Shown piece after piece: positions 48,367 to 57,707 of a stretch of DNA of 64,000 bases. This DNA comes from Candidatus Wallbacteria bacterium. GTDB taxonomy: Bacteria > Muiribacteriota > JAQTZZ01. How positions within the stretch are numbered: the stretch's first letter is position 1; every line of letters starts with the position of its first letter. Below the pieces are notes generated by a model. It was not told the origin of the DNA and did not search any database. It was given only the letters and a program-made list of their open reading frames with translations. The translations under genes were made by a program, and so were the position numbers. The stretch covers positions 86,104 through 150,103 of the forward strand of contig JAQTZZ010000006.1 in NCBI GenBank assembly GCA_028687545.1. The letters are read 5' to 3'.

Positions 48367-48469
48367 GTTGTCGGATTTTGTGACAAGTGGGAAAGGATTG
48401 ACCCCATCTAATCCTGGATTCCAGTTTTGGCAGTCAAGTATAGGCATTTTCCGCCGATAACAGTCAGGT

Positions 48470-49618
48470 ATGATTTACTTATTTTTTGCGTTGGCGCTTT
48501 TTTTAATTTCCATTCTGTTTATTTATTTCAAATATATTTACTGCATCGAACGTTTTTATCTGGACGGGGTGGAAAAGTTCAACCACAGCGATTACAAAGG
48601 AAGCCTTGCAGAATTCAGCAAAGTGATCGAAATTGACCAGTTTCATGTTTCAGCCAATCTTTATCTGGCAAGGATTTACGAAGCCCTGAACAATGTGGAA
48701 GAAGCCGGAAAGACTTATCACAGGCTTCTGTCAATCCACCCGGACAACATCCGGAATCAAGTGGCGATTTTCCAGAATCTGGGGGAGCTTTACCAGAAAA
48801 ACAGACAGTTTGACAAGGCTTTTCTGGAATTCAAAAAAGTGCTGGAACTGGATGGAGCATTGTATCGGACGCATCTTTATCTTGGAATGTTTTTTGCAGG
48901 ACAATCGATGCTTGATGAAGCCTTCTGGGAGTTTCAGAAAGCGGTCGAAGTCGAACCCTCAGGCTGGGATGCGCATCTTTATCTCGGGCTTTGTTATTGC
49001 AAAAAAAACTGGCGGGAGGAAGCCAGGCGGGAATTCCAGAAGATCATTGACTGCAGCTCCGATTATCCGAGGGCTCACCTTTACCTGGGATATCTTCTGA
49101 AAGACGAGAAAAGTCAGGCTGTGCCGGAATTCGAGACAATCCCGAATCTCGAAACCGTAATCGGGCATCCCTGTAAATATGACATTCCCATGCTGCAGCA
49201 GCAGTTTGAAATCTGGAGGCGCGGAAATGAACTGCAGAGCATGGGGAAAATCCGTACTGTCAGAGAGCTGACCAGGCAGAATGCCGTGACATTCAAAAAA
49301 ACAGGGAGCCGGATTTTGAATCACTTGAAGCTGCAAGTGGACGAGGAGCAGATGCGTCCCAGAGGAATCAATTACATTGCTCATCCCGATTCAGACGATC
49401 GACACAGGGTCCTGGTCTACCTGAGGAATTGGATGACCTGTGCCGGTCCGGAAGCGGTCTATGAGATGCTCGCTGAAATGCGGAGGAAGAATGCTGAAAT
49501 CGGTATATACGTCAGCTGCGGCAGTTTCACCCTTGAGGCGAAAAATATCGCCAAGACATTGAAAATCAAGCTGCTGGGACGGAAAACCCTGAACCGGATT
49601 TTATTGGAACTGGCATGA
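48470..49618 (+). CDS. membrane-anchored TPR protein with degenerate Mrr-like domain
   Basis: 382 aa. N-terminal membrane helix (about 2-22), TPR repeats (about 30-215: GVEKFNHSDYKGSLAEFSKVIE, NLGELYQKNRQFDKAFLEFKKVLEL and others) and a C-terminal domain (about 295-382) with HRVLVYLRNWMTCAGPEAVYEML and IYVSCGSFTLEAKNIAKTLKIKLL. The latter follows the Mrr catalytic fold, but the catalytic (E/Q)xK reads YLR, so it is probably inactive. It overlaps the next gene by 4 bp. Weak Shine-Dalgarno. Confidence 0.72.
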   Translation: MIYLFFALALFLISILFIYFKYIYCIERFYLDGVEKFNHSDYKGSLAEFSKVIEIDQFHVSANLYLARIYEALNNVEEAGKTYHRLLSIHPDNIRNQVAIFQNLGELYQKNRQFDKAFLEFKKVLELDGALYRTHLYLGMFFAGQSMLDEAFWEFQKAVEVEPSGWDAHLYLGLCYCKKNWREEARREFQKIIDCSSDYPRAHLYLGYLLKDEKSQAVPEFETIPNLETVIGHPCKYDIPMLQQQFEIWRRGNELQSMGKIRTVRELTRQNAVTFKKTGSRILNHLKLQVDEEQMRPRGINYIAHPDSDDRHRVLVYLRNWMTCAGPEAVYEMLAEMRRKNAEIGIYVSCGSFTLEAKNIAKTLKIKLLGRKTLNRILLELA

Positions 49619-50106
49619 AACTTTTAATGATATTTATGCTGTTTTGCTGGATCGGGAATGTCTCGGCCGTGACCCTCACAGAAGGTCTGCATCTTTTGAT
49701 CAGGATTGATTCCGGACTGGAAGAGCGCACCCTGGAAACGACCATCAACCAGGATCAAGGGGTTCTACTCCCTCTGATCAGCGGGAGGCTGGATTTGAAT
49801 GGCTTGACCCTGAGTCAGGCCGAAGCGATGATTGCAGATATTTACAAGAATGAGGAAATCTATCGCTCTCCGAAAGTTGAAGTAAGTTTGATCAAGCCGG
49901 CTGAAATTGAAATTCTGGGACAGCTGCTTGAACCCGGAAGGTATTTGTTTTACGACTGGAGCGAAGTCACCCGATTTTTAAGAAAGGAAATGATCGGTAA
50001 AATCGAAAAACTGGAGTTAGTTGATTTCCGCGGTGATAGAAAAAGTTTTTCCATTCAGAATCCGGATTTTCCGCTCTCTGAAATTTCGCAGGTGATTGTC
50101 TGGTGA
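49615..50106 (+). CDS. small Wza-like polysaccharide export protein
   Basis: 163 aa. Signal peptide (about 1-18, MKLLMIFMLFCWIGNVSA). The mature part has Poly_export-type features: VTLTEGLHLLIRIDSGLEERTLETTINQDQGVLLPLISGRLDLNGLTLSQAEAMIADIY, then a partial SLBB-like segment (VSLIKPAEIEILGQLLEPGRYLF). Shorter than Wza and without a lipobox. It lies 4 bp into the TPR gene's end and 4 bp before the Wzz-like gene. Confidence 0.72.
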   Translation: MKLLMIFMLFCWIGNVSAVTLTEGLHLLIRIDSGLEERTLETTINQDQGVLLPLISGRLDLNGLTLSQAEAMIADIYKNEEIYRSPKVEVSLIKPAEIEILGQLLEPGRYLFYDWSEVTRFLRKEMIGKIEKLELVDFRGDRKSFSIQNPDFPLSEISQVIVW

Positions 50107-50110
50107 ATTC

Positions 50111-51415
50111 ATGAAAACATATCTGATCAAGAGAAAATTGATTTTCATTCTGCTGGCTGCTTCTTTCATAGCTCTGCTTCTTTTCAAGACAACCATTGGC
50201 AGAGCAGAGACACCTTTGTTCTGGTATCTGCAGGATTTCTCCTGCTACAGGCTGGAAAATCTGGAGCTGAAGAAAGCGGTTGCTGATGCCCTGGCAATGC
50301 GGCCGATCCTGGAAATTGACCTTTGCAAGGCCAGAGCGGAGCAGGAGACTGCCAAACAGAATCTTTTAAGGATGGATCAGGAAATCGAGCGCTCTAATTC
50401 TGAAATCAGGGACTGCGATTTATTCCTGATAGACCATCAGGATTATGCAGGACAGGAGCAATCAGCAGATTCAGAATTGAAAAAATGCAGGCAGGAAATT
50501 CAGGACGAGAAGCTGAAATTAGCTGAGATGCTTGTTTATTTCGGACGAAGGCATCCGGAAGTGTTAAAGAAAAGCCTCAGGATCAGACTGCTGACAGAGG
50601 AAGCTGCGTCAATTTCTGCGGCAGGCAGAATTGAAAGCAGCCCGCAGGAGCACGACGAATACTTTTCGGCGAAGTTTGAACAAGCTCAGATCAGGCTCAA
50701 TTCGCTAACAATGGAGCGCGGGAATCTGAGTGCTTCTCTGATGGAACTCTCCAAGTACGAGAAAGTACTGGAAAAAAGAATTGGACTTCTGAATTCCAGA
50801 GCCAAAGAGGACTGCAGAGTGACCTGGCGGATTCCCGTCGGTTCCTTGCTGTTGATGCTGGCAATGGGGTGTCTGGCGCTATGGCTGATCGAAAAGGCTG
50901 ATCCTTACATTTTCAGCACAAGGATTCTGTTGCCTGACAGGCAGCGGGAAATTATTTTTCTTATCAACCACGGAGTTTCGAAACCTGCCGCCCTTCTATC
51001 CATGATCAATTGCCGGGACAAGGAAATGCTTTTGATCGACCTCTATCCCGAGGGAGGTCTTTTTCATGAGTTTTCGTCAGACGGCAGTTTCACGCTGGAA
51101 GATTATCTTGCTGCTCCAGGCAGGCTGGATTTCCAAAAGCTCGCCCGTCAGAATCTCCTGTTCTATTTTCCTGTCAGGCTCGGTTCAGGCGTGGAAAAAT
51201 CTTTTGAAATCCTTAAAACACCGATTTTTCACACACTGCTGGTAGCTCTCAGGGATCATTTCTCTGATCTGATCGTGCATCTGCCGCCCGGAATCACAAC
51301 AGGTCCAATCTCAGGAATTCTGAATGCACTGGGAAAGGTGAAAGTGGTGACTCCTGGAATTACTGCATCTGAACTGCAGGCACTGGCGCCGTCTGCTGAC
51401 GTGTTGGTAATTTGA
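50111..51415 (+). CDS. Wzz/BY-kinase-like protein with degenerate P-loop
   Basis: 434 aa from ATG 50111. First membrane helix about 8-27, a periplasmic coiled coil (about 70-225), second helix about 243-261, then a cytosolic domain laid out like a CpsD/Wzc BY-kinase: LLIDLYPEGGLF in place of LLIDaDlRrP, LEDYLAAPGRL, SDLIVHLPPGI in place of DxVIIDtPP. Where the Walker A GEGKS/T should be there is NHGVSKPAALL, and no Tyr-rich tail follows. It is therefore a polysaccharide co-polymerase with a pseudokinase half (inference). Confidence 0.72.
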   Translation: MKTYLIKRKLIFILLAASFIALLLFKTTIGRAETPLFWYLQDFSCYRLENLELKKAVADALAMRPILEIDLCKARAEQETAKQNLLRMDQEIERSNSEIRDCDLFLIDHQDYAGQEQSADSELKKCRQEIQDEKLKLAEMLVYFGRRHPEVLKKSLRIRLLTEEAASISAAGRIESSPQEHDEYFSAKFEQAQIRLNSLTMERGNLSASLMELSKYEKVLEKRIGLLNSRAKEDCRVTWRIPVGSLLLMLAMGCLALWLIEKADPYIFSTRILLPDRQREIIFLINHGVSKPAALLSMINCRDKEMLLIDLYPEGGLFHEFSSDGSFTLEDYLAAPGRLDFQKLARQNLLFYFPVRLGSGVEKSFEILKTPIFHTLLVALRDHFSDLIVHLPPGITTGPISGILNALGKVKVVTPGITASELQALAPSADVLVI

Positions 51416-51451
51416 GAAATTATTAAATGATATCGATTCACCACTGCATGA

Positions 51452-51554
51452 GGTTTGTAGGTTAGTATGTTAGTAGGTTGGCATGTTACAGAAAAATCTG
51501 ATACCAATCCCAACATACAAACTTACCAACCTAAAAACATATAAACTTCTTGCA
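51452..51554. repeat. AT-rich imperfect repeats between convergent genes
   Basis: Short related words (GGTTTGTAGGTTAGTATGTT, then AACATACAAACTTACCAACC) occur in both orientations, with the 3' part similar to 22907-22934. Could give a weak hairpin. No gene in 51416-51589. Confidence 0.4.
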
Positions 51555-51589
51555 GATGACATGTGTTCTTGTGAAAGTGCTTTACTCGC

Positions 51590-52231
51590 CTATTCCATCC
51601 CGCTGATTTCAGAATAGACTGTGATCCGCTGATCCTTAAGTTTGGAAGCCTCCTCAAGGCAGATCTTGCTTTTCTCGATCAGATTCCGTCTCAAGGTTCC
51701 ATCTACTGGATAAGAAACCACTCCCATGTTCACCAGATTCTGAACATTGGGAGAAAGTTTGAGAATCGAGCTGTAAATTCTGGAGGCGATTTTTTTGGCC
51801 TGACCCGGTTCTGTTTCCATCAGTACCAGAACATAAGTGTAGGTGATTTCGTTCTGGAAGCAGATATCCACAAGCCGGATATTGGATTTGATGATATCCA
51901 TGATGTTGCGGAAAATAGAGACCTGGGAAGCGCTGTCCATGTCCTTCAATCCCAAGGCTTCAATGAAAAGCAGGGAAAATTTAGTGTTGTAACGTTCGGC
52001 GCGCTCGATTTCACGTTCCACGAGATGATGAAAATATTTGAAGGTATAGATCTGGTTGATCTCATCCACTTCATCCAGGCTGGAAAGTGCATTTTTGATC
52101 TTGGTGTTTTCCGTGGTGATCTTCAGGAGCTGTTCCTCGATCCTGGCAAGGTTCTGCTTGTTTTTGATCGAGATTGCCACGAGCAGCATGACCAGCAGGG
52201 CCATGATCATATATAAAAAAATCTCAGGCAT
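51590..52231 (-). CDS. membrane-anchored degenerate GGDEF-domain protein
   Basis: 213 aa. N-terminal membrane helix (about 4-22), short coiled coil (about 26-50), then a diguanylate-cyclase fold (YFHHLVEREIERAERYNTKFSLLFIEALGL and NMGVVSYPVDGTLRRNLIEKSKICLEEAS). The GG(D/E)EF loop is replaced (QNEITYTYVLVLM), so cyclase activity is not expected. It may bind or sense a partner. Divergent from efp. Confidence 0.78.
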   Translation of the reverse strand: MPEIFLYMIMALLVMLLVAISIKNKQNLARIEEQLLKITTENTKIKNALSSLDEVDEINQIYTFKYFHHLVEREIERAERYNTKFSLLFIEALGLKDMDSASQVSIFRNIMDIIKSNIRLVDICFQNEITYTYVLVLMETEPGQAKKIASRIYSSILKLSPNVQNLVNMGVVSYPVDGTLRRNLIEKSKICLEEASKLKDQRITVYSEISGME

Positions 52232-52305
52232 TTAAACGCGGACCTCCATCTGAATTTAAATCATTTTAGTCGTTTGTTCCAGGATAGTCAAATTTCCTTT
52301 GGATT

Positions 52306-52335
52306 TTGACTATTTTTCACATGTTATGATATATT
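52306..52335 (+). promoter_or_regulatory. promoter of efp
   Basis: TTGACT, 18-bp spacer, TATATT, about 31 bp before the efp start codon; GGGGG serves as Shine-Dalgarno. Confidence 0.65.
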
Positions 52336-52365
52336 CTATCAAAAATTAATCCTGACGGGGGACAG

Positions 52366-52926
52366 ATGATCAGCACCAGTGATTTCAAGAACGGCAAGAG
52401 TATAGAAATGGAAGGCGTTCTTTACGTGATCGTGGAATTTCAGCATGTCAAGCCAGGCAAGGGCGGTGCTTTCGTCAGGACCAGACTGAAGAACATCAAG
52501 ACCGGACTGGTGAGGGATATGACCTTCAAGGCCGGGGAAAAGTTCCAGGATGCACACGTTGAAGACCGGGCAATGCAGTATTTATACAAGGATAGCGAAG
52601 GATATTGCTTCATGGATCAGCAGTCCTACGAACAGTATCATCTTTCCCCGGAATTTATCGGGGATGCCAAGGATCTGCTGCTTGAAAACATGGAATGCTA
52701 TGTCAAAATGTACAACGAGAACACTCCGATCGGGATCGAACTGCCCAATTTTATTTATATGGTTGTTGTGGAATGCGAACCAGCGGTCAAGGGCGACACA
52801 GTGAACAATGTGATGAAAAAAGCCAAGCTGGTCACTGGTTATGAAATAGGAGTCCCTCTCTTTATCAACCAGGGAGAAAAGATCCGCATTGATACCAGGA
52901 CGCGAGAATACATCGGCAGAGGCTGA
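52366..52926 (+). CDS. efp: translation elongation factor P
   Basis: 186 aa. Three beta-barrel domains. The modification loop is KPGKGGAF with Lys32 at the tip. GYEIGVPLFINQGEKIRIDTRTREYIGR at the C-terminus is typical. EF-P rescues ribosomes at polyproline. The Lys tip suits beta-lysylation or other modification, but no epmA/epmB gene is nearby. The end overlaps xseA by 38 bp. Confidence 0.97.
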   Translation: MISTSDFKNGKSIEMEGVLYVIVEFQHVKPGKGGAFVRTRLKNIKTGLVRDMTFKAGEKFQDAHVEDRAMQYLYKDSEGYCFMDQQSYEQYHLSPEFIGDAKDLLLENMECYVKMYNENTPIGIELPNFIYMVVVECEPAVKGDTVNNVMKKAKLVTGYEIGVPLFINQGEKIRIDTRTREYIGRG

Positions 52927-54241
52927 GCACGGATTTCTATCAGTCACCGAAATCACTGCTTATCTGAAGGGGCTGATTGGCTCCAATCCTTTCCTATCCC
53001 GTCTGTCTGTCGCAGGCGAAGTTACAGGCCTGACCCGCCACGGTTCAGGACATATCTATTTCAGTCTGAAAGATGAAAACGCCCTGATCCGCTGTGTCTT
53101 TTTCAGGGGGCAGCAGCGGGAAACCTACAGTTTTCTAAACGAAGGCGCAAGGGTAATTGTGCGGGGTGAACTGGGGGTTTTTGAAAAAAGGGGAGAATAC
53201 CAGGTTTATGTGAAAGAGCTGCTTGATTTCGGCAGAGGAAATATCCTGCTCAAGCTTCAGAAATTGAAGGAAGAGCTTGAGAGAAAAGGCTATTTCGCGG
53301 CTGAACGTAAACGAGCGCTGCCTGAATTCCCCTCGCGGATCGGGATTGTCACTGCCAAAGGGGGAGCCGCCCTGCAGGACATGCTTAAAGTTTTCCGGGG
53401 TAAGGCATTCGGGCTTCAGGTTTTTATTGCAGATTCCAGGGTCCAGGGGGATGGCGCTGCAGCCGAGATCGCTGGAGCGATTCGTCTCCTGAACAGAATT
53501 CATCAACTGGACCTGATCATAGTCGCCAGAGGCGGAGGTTCCCTGGAAGATCTCTGGTGTTTCAATGAAATGCCTGTGGTCGAGTCTGTTTTCAGCTCGG
53601 CCTGCCCGGTCGTGAGCGCTGTAGGGCATGAAGTGGACTTCACTCTGGTGGATTTTGTGGCGGATGTCCGTGCAGCTACACCGACACAGGCTGCCGAACT
53701 GGCCGTCAGACACAGGGATGAGCTTGAGAAGACGATCCGAGGAGATCGGGAAAAGATCTGCCGGAAGATCGTGAGAACCATAACCGACAGGCAGCAATGG
53801 CTTGATAACATGGAACTCAGGCTGAAGCAGGATATCCAGGGACGGCTGCACCGCCATTTTAGAGTTCTGGAGCGTTTCACTGCCGCTGTTCCTGGTGTTC
53901 AGCAGGCTTTCCACCGGATCGAATCCAGACTTTTGCTTCTCTCTCCCTGCCGCTGGCCGAAGGTATTTCAACTCTCCTTTCTCAGACAACGCAGCCAGCT
54001 TGAAAATTGCCTCATGCTGCTCAAAAGATATCCTGAAAACAGATTGAAGTTATTGAATCAGCGACTGGAGTTTGAACATGACAAACTTTCGCTGCTGAAT
54101 CCGGACAATGTTTTGAAGAGAGGTTACGCTGTGATTATGAAGGATGGAAAACCTGTCAAAAGGGCTGCCGGAATAGCAGCCGGCGATAAAATCGGGATCA
54201 AGTTCAGCGATGGAAAAAAGGAAGCGGAGGTCCTGTCATGA
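52889..54241 (+). CDS. xseA: exodeoxyribonuclease VII large subunit
   Basis: 450 aa. N-terminal OB-fold (about 15-110: LSVTEITAYLKGLIGSNPFLSRLSVAGEVTGLTRHGSGHIYFSLKDENALIRCVFF). The catalytic domain has GIVTAKGGAALQDML, VARGGGSLEDLWCFNE and SAVGHEVDFTLVDFVADVRAATPTQAAEL. Degrades single-stranded DNA with XseB. The TTG start is chosen as the only plausible one before the OB-fold; the exact codon is uncertain. Confidence 0.95.
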   Translation: MIPGRENTSAEAEHGFLSVTEITAYLKGLIGSNPFLSRLSVAGEVTGLTRHGSGHIYFSLKDENALIRCVFFRGQQRETYSFLNEGARVIVRGELGVFEKRGEYQVYVKELLDFGRGNILLKLQKLKEELERKGYFAAERKRALPEFPSRIGIVTAKGGAALQDMLKVFRGKAFGLQVFIADSRVQGDGAAAEIAGAIRLLNRIHQLDLIIVARGGGSLEDLWCFNEMPVVESVFSSACPVVSAVGHEVDFTLVDFVADVRAATPTQAAELAVRHRDELEKTIRGDREKICRKIVRTITDRQQWLDNMELRLKQDIQGRLHRHFRVLERFTAAVPGVQQAFHRIESRLLLLSPCRWPKVFQLSFLRQRSQLENCLMLLKRYPENRLKLLNQRLEFEHDKLSLLNPDNVLKRGYAVIMKDGKPVKRAAGIAAGDKIGIKFSDGKKEAEVLS

Positions 54242-54459
54242 GTGAAGAACGAAAGCTTAAATTCAGCGAAGGATTGAAAAGGCTTGAAGAGATTGTGGAC
54301 AAGATGGAGAAGGAAGAGTACGAGATAGAGGAAATGATCGAGACATTTCAGGAAGGGATCAAGCTTTACAAAAGTCTGCAACAGAAGCTCAAAGAAGTTG
54401 AGCTCAAAGTGAATCAGGTGCTGGAGCGGGAAGGCGAGATCGTGATTGAAGAAAAATAA
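54238..54459 (+). CDS. xseB: exodeoxyribonuclease VII small subunit
   Basis: 73 aa. KFSEGLKRLEEIVDKMEKEEYEIEEMIETFQEGIKLYKSLQQKLKEVELKVNQVLE is the two-helix XseB pattern. Four-base overlap with xseA and 14-bp overlap with ispA show coupling. Confidence 0.95.
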   Translation: MSEERKLKFSEGLKRLEEIVDKMEKEEYEIEEMIETFQEGIKLYKSLQQKLKEVELKVNQVLEREGEIVIEEK

Positions 54460-55324
54460 CCTGGAACTTTATTTCCGGGAAACCGTGAACACGGTCGACA
54501 AATGGCTGGACGAACTGCTGCCGTCCCAGAAAACTGCACCAGTGGAAATCCATCGCGCCATGAGATACTCCGTGTTTTCAGGAGGGAAAAGGATCAGGCC
54601 GCTGCTCCTGATCCTGACCGCGGAAATGCTTGGAGCCGGAGCCGATAAAGTCCGGCTGCCCGCCTGTGCTCTTGAGCTGATCCACACCTATTCCCTGATT
54701 CATGACGATCTGCCGTCCATGGACAACGACGATTTCAGGCGGGGTAAGCCATCCTGCCATAAGGTTTTTGGCGAAGCACTGGCGATCCTGGCCGGTGACG
54801 CTCTTTTAACAGAGGCTTTTGTCCTTTTGTCCGGGTTTCCGGTAAAACATCTGCGGCCGGTGTTGAGAGAGATCGCCGTTTCTGCCTCAACCCGCGGCAT
54901 GGTGGGTGGACAGGTCCTGGACATTCGATCTGCAGACCGCAGGATTTCCCGGAAAGCACTGCTTGAAATGCACCTGTTAAAAACCGGAGCCCTGTTGACC
55001 GCACCGCTTTCAATTGCCGGTATCATATCCGGCGCTGATCCCGGTCAGTTGGACCTGCTTGCTCTACTCGGCGAAAAAATCGGTTTGCTGTTTCAAGTCA
55101 CCGACGATATCCTTGATGCAGCGACTGACGCCGGAAAAAAACCCGGCAGCTGCCATGATAAGGCCAATTTCGTCTCGATGTACGGGCTTGGCCGGAGCAG
55201 AAAAATGGCTGGAGCCGTAAGGGACGAAGCCCTGGAAATCCTCTCGGAAATCAGGGCTGATGATCGGTTCAGGAAGGGAATATTTCAGGAACTGATCAGA
55301 TTCATCTGTGAACGGAGAAAATGA
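54446..55324 (+). CDS. ispA: polyprenyl (farnesyl/geranylgeranyl) diphosphate synthase
   Basis: 292 aa from a TTG start inside xseB. First Asp-rich motif HDDLPSMDNDDFRRG, second FQVTDDILD, plus GGKRIRPLL and LELIHTYSLIHDDL. Condenses isopentenyl diphosphate onto allylic primers. Linked to ispF and dxs downstream. Product length cannot be told exactly. Confidence 0.94.
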   Translation: MKKNNLELYFRETVNTVDKWLDELLPSQKTAPVEIHRAMRYSVFSGGKRIRPLLLILTAEMLGAGADKVRLPACALELIHTYSLIHDDLPSMDNDDFRRGKPSCHKVFGEALAILAGDALLTEAFVLLSGFPVKHLRPVLREIAVSASTRGMVGGQVLDIRSADRRISRKALLEMHLLKTGALLTAPLSIAGIISGADPGQLDLLALLGEKIGLLFQVTDDILDAATDAGKKPGSCHDKANFVSMYGLGRSRKMAGAVRDEALEILSEIRADDRFRKGIFQELIRFICERRK

Positions 55325-55806
55325 TGCGGATCGGATTCGGATATGATGTGCATCCTCTGATTGAAGGAAGAGACTTGATTCTGGGCGGGGTGAAGATCCC
55401 TTTCAGGCTTGGCCTTTCCGGTCATTCGGATGCCGATGTGCTTATCCATGCTTTGATCGACGCGCTGCTCGGGGCCGCCTGCCAGGGCAACATCGGGGAA
55501 CATTTTCCGGACACAGACCCGGCCTATAAAGGAATCGACAGCATTGTGCTGCTTTCCAGTACTGTGACATTGCTCGAGAAACAGGGATTAGGAATTGTCA
55601 ATGTCGACTCTGTGATTGTTGCCGAGCAGCCTAAGCTGGCTCAATATTTTGACCAGATGAGGAGCAATCTTTCGGTGATCCTGAAAATCCCTCTTGATTG
55701 TGTTTCAGTCAAGGCGAAAAAGGAAGAGGGACTGGGGTTCACCGGGTCGCTTTCAGGCATCAAAGCATATGCGGTTGCCCTTCTTTCAACCGGAGATGGA
55801 AAATGA
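55321..55806 (+). CDS. ispF: 2-C-methyl-D-erythritol 2,4-cyclodiphosphate synthase
   Basis: 161 aa. Zinc ligands in GYDVHPL and GHSDADVLIHALIDALLGA, plus FPDTDPAYKGIDS and the C-terminal KAKKEEGLGFTGSLSGI. Fifth step of the MEP isoprenoid pathway. Four-base overlaps with ispA and dxs; ispD is not adjacent. Confidence 0.97.
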   Translation: MMRIGFGYDVHPLIEGRDLILGGVKIPFRLGLSGHSDADVLIHALIDALLGAACQGNIGEHFPDTDPAYKGIDSIVLLSSTVTLLEKQGLGIVNVDSVIVAEQPKLAQYFDQMRSNLSVILKIPLDCVSVKAKKEEGLGFTGSLSGIKAYAVALLSTGDGK

Positions 55807-57671
55807 ACCTTCTGCAGGAAATAAAATCACCTGATGACATCCGTAAATTAAAGCTTCCGGAACTGGAGCAGCTGGCTTTCGAAATCAGGCAGAAAATCCT
55901 CGAGACAGTGGCCAACAACGGCGGTCACCTTGCTCCCAGCCTGGGATGCGTGGAACTGGCCATCGCCCTGCACTATGTTTTTGAAAGTCCAAGGGACAGG
56001 ATCATCTGGGATGTCGGGCATCAGGCATATGCCCACAAACTGCTCACCGGAAGGGTGGAAAGATTCAGTTCGCTAAGGACTTACGGCGGGTTGAGCGGCT
56101 TTCTCAAGCCCGCGGAATCAGCTCACGACATTTTCGGAGCCGGGCACAGCTCAACTTCGATTTCAGCGGCACTCGGAATCACTGTAGCCAGGGATCTTAA
56201 CCACGAAGACCATCACGTGATTGCTGTAATCGGTGACGGTTCGCTGACAGCAGGCCTTGCTTTTGAAGCCATGAATCATGCAGGTCACCTGAAGAAAAAT
56301 CTCCTGGTAGTATTGAATGACAACGAGATGTCGATAGCTCCCAATGTAGGCGCGCTTTCCAGCTATCTGCTGAAAATCAGGAATGATCCGGCATACCGGC
56401 GCTTCAAAGATGATATGGATTACCTGTTCAACTATCTGCCGCCTATCGGAAAGAGCATGGTGCAGCGCTTGAAGGACGTCAAGAATCAGCTGAAACACGT
56501 CGTGGTGCCTGGAGCCTTTTTTGAAGAGCTGGGATTCAAGTATTACGGGCCGATTGATGGCCATGACCTCAGGCAGTTGATTTCCGCTGTCCGCTGGATC
56601 AGGAAGGCACATTTCCCGGTGCTTCTGCATGTAAATACCATCAAAGGCAAAGGATACAAGGTAGCTGAGAACAATCCCGAGATCTTTCATGGAGTCGGGA
56701 GGTTCGACATTGCTTCTGGAAAGTTGCTGTCAGGCGAAGACCTTTCATACACTTCGGTTTTTGGACGGACGATCGTGCGGATTGCCGAGCAGAATCCGAA
56801 GGTACTGGCAATCACCGCAGCCATGCCGCTCGGTACCGGCCTTTCCGAATTCAGGGAAAAGTTCCCTGACCGGTATTTTGATGTGGGCATCTGCGAACAG
56901 CATGCCGTGACTTTTGCCGCAGGCCTAGCCAGAGAAGGATTCAGACCTGTAGTGGCGATCTATACCAGTTTCATCCAGCGGTCTTATGATCAGATCATCC
57001 ACGATGTCGCCCTGCAGAAGCTCCCTGTGATATTCGCTCTGGACAGGGGCGGTCTTGTCGGACAGGATGGTCCGACTCATCACGGGACTTTTGATCTGAG
57101 CTTTTTAAGAACCGTGCCTGGGCTTGTGATTGCAGTCCCCCGCAATGCCACGCAGCTGAAAAATCTTCTCTATACTGCCGTCGGATCTACCGAAAAGCCT
57201 TTTGCCATCCGCTATCCCCGGGGCAGCGCTGGAATCAGAGAACTGGATACGTCGAGTGAGATTCTGCCTGTCGGCCGTGGAGAAATCGTTGTCGCAGGAA
57301 GTGATTTCCTGGTAATCGCGCTGGGAAGGATGGTGGAAAATGCCCAGCAGGCAGTCGCAAGCCTTACTGCAGGCGGCAAATACGGCACATTGCTGAATCC
57401 GATCTTTCTGAAGCCTATTGACGAGGATTTGCTGCTCTCTGAAATTCGAAAACATCAGAAAGTGATTACTGTTGAAGAAAACACTATAATCGGTGGACTG
57501 GGAAGCGCAGTGCTTGAATTGATGGCCAGGCACGGATTGAAGGCCGATATGCTGACGCTTGGCGTACCTGACGAATTTGTCCAGCACGGGACAGTTGAAG
57601 AACTGCTGCATGAACTGGGTCTGGATGCTGAAGGGATAGAAAAAAGCATCCGGAAGTTCATTGAAGAATAG
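55803..57671 (+). CDS. dxs: 1-deoxy-D-xylulose-5-phosphate synthase
   Basis: 622 aa from ATG 55803. Thiamine diphosphate-binding GDGSLTAGLAFEAMNHAGHLKKNLLVVLNDNEMSI, active-site HQAYAHKLLTG, transketolase-type QDGPTHHGTFDLSFLRTVPG and the C-terminal domain. First MEP-pathway enzyme (pyruvate plus glyceraldehyde 3-phosphate). Confidence 0.97.
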   Translation: MNLLQEIKSPDDIRKLKLPELEQLAFEIRQKILETVANNGGHLAPSLGCVELAIALHYVFESPRDRIIWDVGHQAYAHKLLTGRVERFSSLRTYGGLSGFLKPAESAHDIFGAGHSSTSISAALGITVARDLNHEDHHVIAVIGDGSLTAGLAFEAMNHAGHLKKNLLVVLNDNEMSIAPNVGALSSYLLKIRNDPAYRRFKDDMDYLFNYLPPIGKSMVQRLKDVKNQLKHVVVPGAFFEELGFKYYGPIDGHDLRQLISAVRWIRKAHFPVLLHVNTIKGKGYKVAENNPEIFHGVGRFDIASGKLLSGEDLSYTSVFGRTIVRIAEQNPKVLAITAAMPLGTGLSEFREKFPDRYFDVGICEQHAVTFAAGLAREGFRPVVAIYTSFIQRSYDQIIHDVALQKLPVIFALDRGGLVGQDGPTHHGTFDLSFLRTVPGLVIAVPRNATQLKNLLYTAVGSTEKPFAIRYPRGSAGIRELDTSSEILPVGRGEIVVAGSDFLVIALGRMVENAQQAVASLTAGGKYGTLLNPIFLKPIDEDLLLSEIRKHQKVITVEENTIIGGLGSAVLELMARHGLKADMLTLGVPDEFVQHGTVEELLHELGLDAEGIEKSIRKFIEE

Positions 57672-57707
57672 TAATGCTGATATGTATATCAAAAGCATGG
57701 GGGATTC

